Shown piece after piece: positions 60,465-64,000 of a stretch of 64,000 nt of DNA. The notes beneath the pieces were generated by a model. It saw only the letters and a list, made by a program, of their open reading frames with translations, did not search any database and was not told where the DNA came from. Origin of the DNA: UBA2638 sp046293135 (GTDB lineage Bacteria; Pseudomonadota; Alphaproteobacteria; Micavibrionales; Micavibrionaceae); contig JBKBPR010000001.1 of NCBI GenBank assembly GCA_046293135.1, positions 434,001 to 498,000 of the forward strand. Direction: 5' to 3'. The translations under genes and the position numbers were made by a program. The stretch's first letter is position 1. The number at the start of each line of letters is the position of its first letter.

Positions 60465-61229
60465 ATGACTTCTCATCTCATACATTATGTTATTTTAGGT
60501 GCTATTCGTGATAGGCTGTTGGTTTCTCTATGTGCGGCCATGGTCGTGTGCATCAGCTTAAGCTTATTTCTCGGCTCTGCAGCCATTATTGAACAAAAAC
60601 AATTTATGCTTGTCTTCGCCAGCGGTGCTTTACGCATGGCTGTTGCCCTTGGGCTTGTGCTGTTTGTTGTGTTTTTTATACGGCGATCTTTTGAAACAAA
60701 AGATATTGAGTTTTTATTATCAAGGCCTATTTCAAGGCTAGGGTTGATTTTGTCGTATTCTGCCGCATTTACGTTAATGGCTGTGCTGTTCGGCCTTATT
60801 GTTGGTATCTCTGTTTGTGTTTTATCAGGCTCAATGATTGGTGCTGGGCATTTTTTATGGATACTGAGTATATGCGCTGAGTTTGTCATTGTTGTGAATG
60901 TCGCTTTTTTCTTTTCAATGGTGCTGAGTAGTGCCGCTTCAGGCTCTATGGCAACAATCGGTTTCTATATTTTAGCGCGTATGATGGGGCAGCTTTTAGG
61001 GGTGATTGATGCAAACATCGTAACGGGCACGAATGTAAAGTTGCTAGAGCAGACTTTTGAGGGGCTATCTATCTTTTTCCCAAGGCTTGATTTGTACGGC
61101 CAGACATCGTGGTTGCTTTATGGCTCTGATGGTTCAATCGGAGCAGGGTTCATTTTTTTGCAGACTTTTATTTTTACCGCGCTTGTTTTGGCGGCATCTT
61201 ATATCGACCTTAAAAGGCGGCAGTTTTAG
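60465..61229 (+). CDS. ABC-2-type permease of the pilus-locus transporter
   Basis: A 254-residue protein with six predicted membrane segments. IEFLLSRPISRLGLILSYSAAF has the arrangement of ABC-2 permeases, which often show PISR near the second helix. It probably pairs with the ATPase at 53338; the two genes are about 6 kb apart, across the pilus genes, which is unusual for a two-gene ABC exporter. The substrate is unknown. A 2-bp gap separates it from the next gene. Confidence 0.75.
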   Translation: MTSHLIHYVILGAIRDRLLVSLCAAMVVCISLSLFLGSAAIIEQKQFMLVFASGALRMAVALGLVLFVVFFIRRSFETKDIEFLLSRPISRLGLILSYSAAFTLMAVLFGLIVGISVCVLSGSMIGAGHFLWILSICAEFVIVVNVAFFFSMVLSSAASGSMATIGFYILARMMGQLLGVIDANIVTGTNVKLLEQTFEGLSIFFPRLDLYGQTSWLLYGSDGSIGAGFIFLQTFIFTALVLAASYIDLKRRQF

Positions 61230-61231
61230 GA

Positions 61232-61984
61232 ATGCTGAACACTTTATACTGGAAAAAATATTTAAGCATATTTGGTGTTTTGGTTTTCTGTGTATTTCTA
61301 AACTATATTTTATGGTTTTCAGTGCGGGAAACCCAACAAAACTGGCCGAATGTCCCTCCGCCGCCAAAAATAGAACATGCGAGCGCTTCTTCGTTAGGTG
61401 ATAAGCAGTTCGCTTACCGCTCAATTGGCCTAATGCTTCAGAATCTAGGTGATTCGGCAGGCGTGAGTCGTCCGCTTATGGATTATAATTATGAGTTGTT
61501 GGCGAGATGGTTTTATATTGTTGATTATCTTGACCCTCGTTCAAATTTTGCCCCCTATATTGCATCATATTATTATGGCTCAGTGCAGACGCCAGAAAGT
61601 TTACCGCCGTTACTGGAGTACCTTGCCGATGTAGGAAGCCGTGCAGATAGTGATAAGTGGCGCTTTTTGGTGCAAGCCATACATTTGGCACGTTATAGAT
61701 TGGAAGATTTGCCTCTGGCTTTGTCCTATGCAGAGAGATTGACCGCCTTGGAAGGTCAGGGTGTTGAGTTGCCGATCTGGGCACGTAACATGGACAATAT
61801 GATTTTGAACGTAAAGGGTGAAAAAGAAGCAGCTTATCAGATTATGGTGCAAACATTGCTCACAGAGCGTGAGAATATGGAACGTACGGAATATCTTTTT
61901 TATCTTGATTATATCTGTTATCAAATTCTGGATGAGCCAGAAAGGCTTTCCAACCCGCTTTGTGAAGAAATTATTGCTCAATAA
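61232..61984 (+). CDS. Bitopic membrane protein with helical-repeat-like periplasmic domain
   Basis: A 250-residue protein with one membrane segment (residues 10-30), a Pro-rich linker (WPNVPPPPKIEH), and a helical extracytoplasmic domain. The pattern YELLARWFYIVDYLDPRSNFAPYIASYYY and DLPLALSYAERLTAL (cut as LLARWFYIVDYLDP and LALSYAERLTAL) looks like degenerate TPR repeats. It follows the ABC permease by 2 bp, so it may be its third component, as PilI is in the PilGHI system. Function unknown. Confidence 0.55.
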   Translation: MLNTLYWKKYLSIFGVLVFCVFLNYILWFSVRETQQNWPNVPPPPKIEHASASSLGDKQFAYRSIGLMLQNLGDSAGVSRPLMDYNYELLARWFYIVDYLDPRSNFAPYIASYYYGSVQTPESLPPLLEYLADVGSRADSDKWRFLVQAIHLARYRLEDLPLALSYAERLTALEGQGVELPIWARNMDNMILNVKGEKEAAYQIMVQTLLTERENMERTEYLFYLDYICYQILDEPERLSNPLCEEIIAQ

Positions 61985-62004
61985 GCAAACGATAATGGAT
62001 TTGT

Positions 62005-63087
62005 ATGAATAATCTTCAATTTTCTATGGCTGAAATTCTCTCGCTGTTCGGGGTGGTGCAGTGTGTATTTATCTTGGTCTACCTGTTTTCACGAGGGCAG
62101 CAATTCAAGCAAATTTTATTTCCGGCCTTATATTTTCTTGTTCTTGGTGGGGCGTTCAGCCTTGATTTCGGGCAAAGGTTTATTGGCGAGCTGCACAATC
62201 ATTATGAGCTTTGGGCATTGTCACTCTGGTTTTCCGGGCCTCCGTTAAGTGTTTTGGTTGTTTTGCAGCTTTGCGGTATTCATGTCAGTAATATTTTCTC
62301 CTTAAGACGGTTATGGATTGTCGCTTTGCCTCCGATTGCTTTCTTTACGGCTTATGGTTTTTCATTGTTGGATCAATCTTGTGTAGCTTTTGAAAGCTGC
62401 CAAAGTTTTTATAGCTGGTTCGTTGTTTTTGGAATTATAAGCGGTGCATTAAGTTTGCTAACGCTATGGATTGATAAAAGCCTTTTTCAGAATTTGCGTG
62501 GCCAAAAGCTAGGGCAAGAACGTTATTGGCTCGTTTTGACGGTTATCATCAGTAATATTGTATTTGTCACACTAATGTTTTCGTATTTTAGTGATAATGT
62601 AAGCTCTCTTGAAATTTCCCAGATTAGAACCGTCATTGGCCTCGTCTTTGTATATTTGGTTATGACGAGTCTGTTCCGTGTCTATCCTCAGCTTATTGAG
62701 CTTAGAGGAGCAGCGTCAAATACGGATAAAAGCTTTTCCAAAGAGGACGAAATGATTGCTCGTGAAATTGAGCGGTTAATAGATAGAGATAAAATTTATC
62801 ATGAATTTGGTATAGGCCGTAGCGAGATTGCACGTGAACTGGGTGTGCCTGAAACAACAATAACACGTGTGATTAATCAGAATTTCCAAAAATCAGTCCC
62901 CCAGCTCCTTAATGAGCGGCGTATTCAAGACGCTAAGCGGCTTTTGGACCAGACGGAAGAGCCGATGTCCATTATTGCAAAAGAGGTTGGTTTTAACTCA
63001 GTCCCGACATTTAATAGAGTTTTTAAAGAGATTGAAGGCGTGACACCTTCCGAATATCGAAAAAATGCGCGCAATATTATCTATTAA
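62005..63087 (+). CDS. Membrane-anchored AraC-family regulator
   Basis: A 360-residue protein with about seven N-terminal membrane segments (to about residue 225) and a C-terminal AraC-type DNA-binding domain: helices IGRSEIARELGVPETTITRVIN (cut as RSEIARELGVPETTITR) and IAKEVGFNSVPTFNRVFKE, followed by TPSEYRK. The 7TM-AraC layout suggests a regulator that responds to a signal at the membrane. It is the last gene before the prepilin, so it may control pilin expression. That is inference from position. Confidence 0.85.
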   Translation: MNNLQFSMAEILSLFGVVQCVFILVYLFSRGQQFKQILFPALYFLVLGGAFSLDFGQRFIGELHNHYELWALSLWFSGPPLSVLVVLQLCGIHVSNIFSLRRLWIVALPPIAFFTAYGFSLLDQSCVAFESCQSFYSWFVVFGIISGALSLLTLWIDKSLFQNLRGQKLGQERYWLVLTVIISNIVFVTLMFSYFSDNVSSLEISQIRTVIGLVFVYLVMTSLFRVYPQLIELRGAASNTDKSFSKEDEMIAREIERLIDRDKIYHEFGIGRSEIARELGVPETTITRVINQNFQKSVPQLLNERRIQDAKRLLDQTEEPMSIIAKEVGFNSVPTFNRVFKEIEGVTPSEYRKNARNIIY

Positions 63088-63270
63088 AGGGGATTCTCAG
63101 GGATAAAAGGTTAAGGCTAAGTTTAATTTTCAGCTTGTTTTTTTATTTTGATATATAGGTTTCTCACTTTGTTTTTTTGATGATACCGAGTTGAAATTTT
63201 AAACCCTTGTTAACTCTAATCTATCAAATTGATAGTATAGCTTGGAGTGAAAAGCAGTACCAAATAGGGC

Positions 63271-63299
63271 TGTTTTTGCTGCTTGATAGCGGGTATACT
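63271..63299 (+). promoter_or_regulatory. Candidate promoter before the prepilin gene
   Basis: TATACT at 63294-63299 is a good -10 element, but the -35 region (TGTTTT at 63271-63276, 17-base spacer) is weak. Such a weak -35 fits an activator-dependent promoter. The rest of 63088-63270 is AT-rich, with no other feature I can support. Confidence 0.35.
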
Positions 63300-63345
63300 C
63301 ATCAGACGAGTGATTCACTTTTTTCGAAAATAGGAGAAAACTTAA

Positions 63346-64000
63346 ATGAAACTACAAACTTTAAAAGACCGACAAAAGCAAAAGGGTTTTACCCTTGTTG
63401 AATTGGCGGTTGTTATGATTATCGTTGGTCTTTTGATCGGCGGGATTTTGAAAGGGCAAGAACTGATTGCCAATGCTCAGGTGTCTGCAACGATTTCACA
63501 GATCAAAGCGATTGAGGCTGCTGCATCGACTTTCCGCGATTCTTATCGTTCATTCCCGGGGGATATGGCCAATGCAACAGAGCGTTTGCCGAACTGTGAT
63601 GATCCATGTGACAATGGTGACGGGAACGGTCGTGTCAGTAACGCTCCGGGTGATGCTGCTGCTGCTGGTGACGAAGGATTCCTGTTCTTTAATCACCTGC
63701 TCAAAGCTGATTTGATCGGTGGTTTTGAAGGCACAGATGATACTGAATTTGGTCAAGGTCTTCCGGGAGCCAATGTCGGTGGTGGTTACTATGTTGGTTT
63801 CCATGGTGCTGGTGCTCTAGGCGAAAATGCCTCCGCACGCGGTGGGCATTATCTGTCTCTTCGTGGTTCACCTGATGTTCCTTCTGCACCTCTTGGCGCG
63901 TTGTCTGCTACGCAGGCCTCCAGAATCGATTCTAAAATCGATGATGGTGTTCCGAATACAGGTACAACATTTGCTGACAGTGAAGATGATTGTACTTCTA
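63346..64000 (+). CDS. Type IV prepilin, 3' end beyond window
   Basis: A frame from ATG 63346, TAGGAG 9 bases upstream, still open at the window end after 218 codons. The class III leader is KQKGFTLVELAVVMIIVG: cleavage after Gly, mature Phe1, Glu5, then a long hydrophobic helix. The globular part is Gly/Asp/Ala-rich with NCDDPCDNGDGNGR, which resembles a Ca-binding or disulphide loop, and FPGDMANATERLP, which recalls the SFPGD segment of some pilin-like proteins. I read it as a major or large minor pilin; the end is needed to tell. It is the likely substrate of the prepilin peptidase at 55231. Confidence 0.9.
   Translation, partial: MKLQTLKDRQKQKGFTLVELAVVMIIVGLLIGGILKGQELIANAQVSATISQIKAIEAAASTFRDSYRSFPGDMANATERLPNCDDPCDNGDGNGRVSNAPGDAAAAGDEGFLFFNHLLKADLIGGFEGTDDTEFGQGLPGANVGGGYYVGFHGAGALGENASARGGHYLSLRGSPDVPSAPLGALSATQASRIDSKIDDGVPNTGTTFADSEDDCTS

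Noticed and set aside
63261..63285. Sigma-54 promoter upstream of the prepilin
   Set aside because: A GG and a GC are present but only 9 bases apart; the required spacing is 10 and the flanking bases do not fit.

Overview
The window reads as chromosome of an alphaproteobacterium. The protein-level signs are the ssb-gyrA-coaD and recG-sdhE/mfd neighbourhoods, an alphaproteobacterial-type S4, a DUF3126 protein, and ornithine- and betaine-lipid genes. Both tRNAs encode their CCA. A Micavibrio-like or Rhodospirillales-like lineage is my guess, not a demonstrated placement. The first ~35 kb is mostly dense, GC-richer housekeeping DNA. The last ~28 kb is visibly AT-richer and holds exported proteins of unknown function and a long type IV pilus locus.

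Layout. 0-6 kb: a partial exported protein, an HD hydrolase, ssb, a DUF2059 protein, gyrA, a small membrane protein, coaD and tRNA-Lys. 6.06-8.70 kb: a mini-island bounded by a 15-bp repeat of the tRNA-Lys 3' end, carrying an IS3-family element with a nonsense-broken transposase and an AbiU2/HEPN-like gene just behind it. 8.8-10.8 kb: a MauE-like membrane protein and a COG0523 GTPase under a probable Zur box. 11-24.5 kb: DUF502, cysE, recG, sdhE, btaB, btaA, mfd, rpsD, a small protein, trmJ and gltX. 24.5-27.7 kb: nadE and class II DAHP synthase. 27.8-30.4 kb: a convergent pair of a class-I-like cyclic nucleotide phosphodiesterase and a DUF3095 class III cyclase-like protein. 30.7-35.4 kb: waaA, lpxK, lpxL and gor. 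35.4-38 kb: two paralogous exported proteins of a family I do not recognise and a third exported protein. 38-40 kb: DUF3126 and olsB-olsA. 40-45.3 kb: orphan proteins, an OmpA-like coiled-coil protein, tRNA-Arg and a PAP2 phosphatase. 45.5-46.6 kb: GSII-type glutamine synthetase. 46.8-64 kb: an MSHA-like type IV pilus locus on one strand (extension ATPase, platform, PilM/PilO-like proteins, small periplasmic protein, TPR protein, prepilin peptidase, PilT, PilU, secretin) with an ABC transporter split across it, a membrane-anchored AraC-type regulator, and a prepilin running off the end.

How the genes fit together. Envelope work dominates: Kdo/lipid A assembly, phosphorus-free lipids by two routes (DGTS-type betaine lipid and ornithine lipid), and surface pili. 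The most unusual points are the ABC transporter built into an MSHA-like pilus operon, a platform gene whose only full-length reading begins at ATC, the cyclase-like/phosphodiesterase pair with a tiny coupled leader ORF, and the tandem exported paralogues. All functions are inferred from sequence reading alone; no searches were run.
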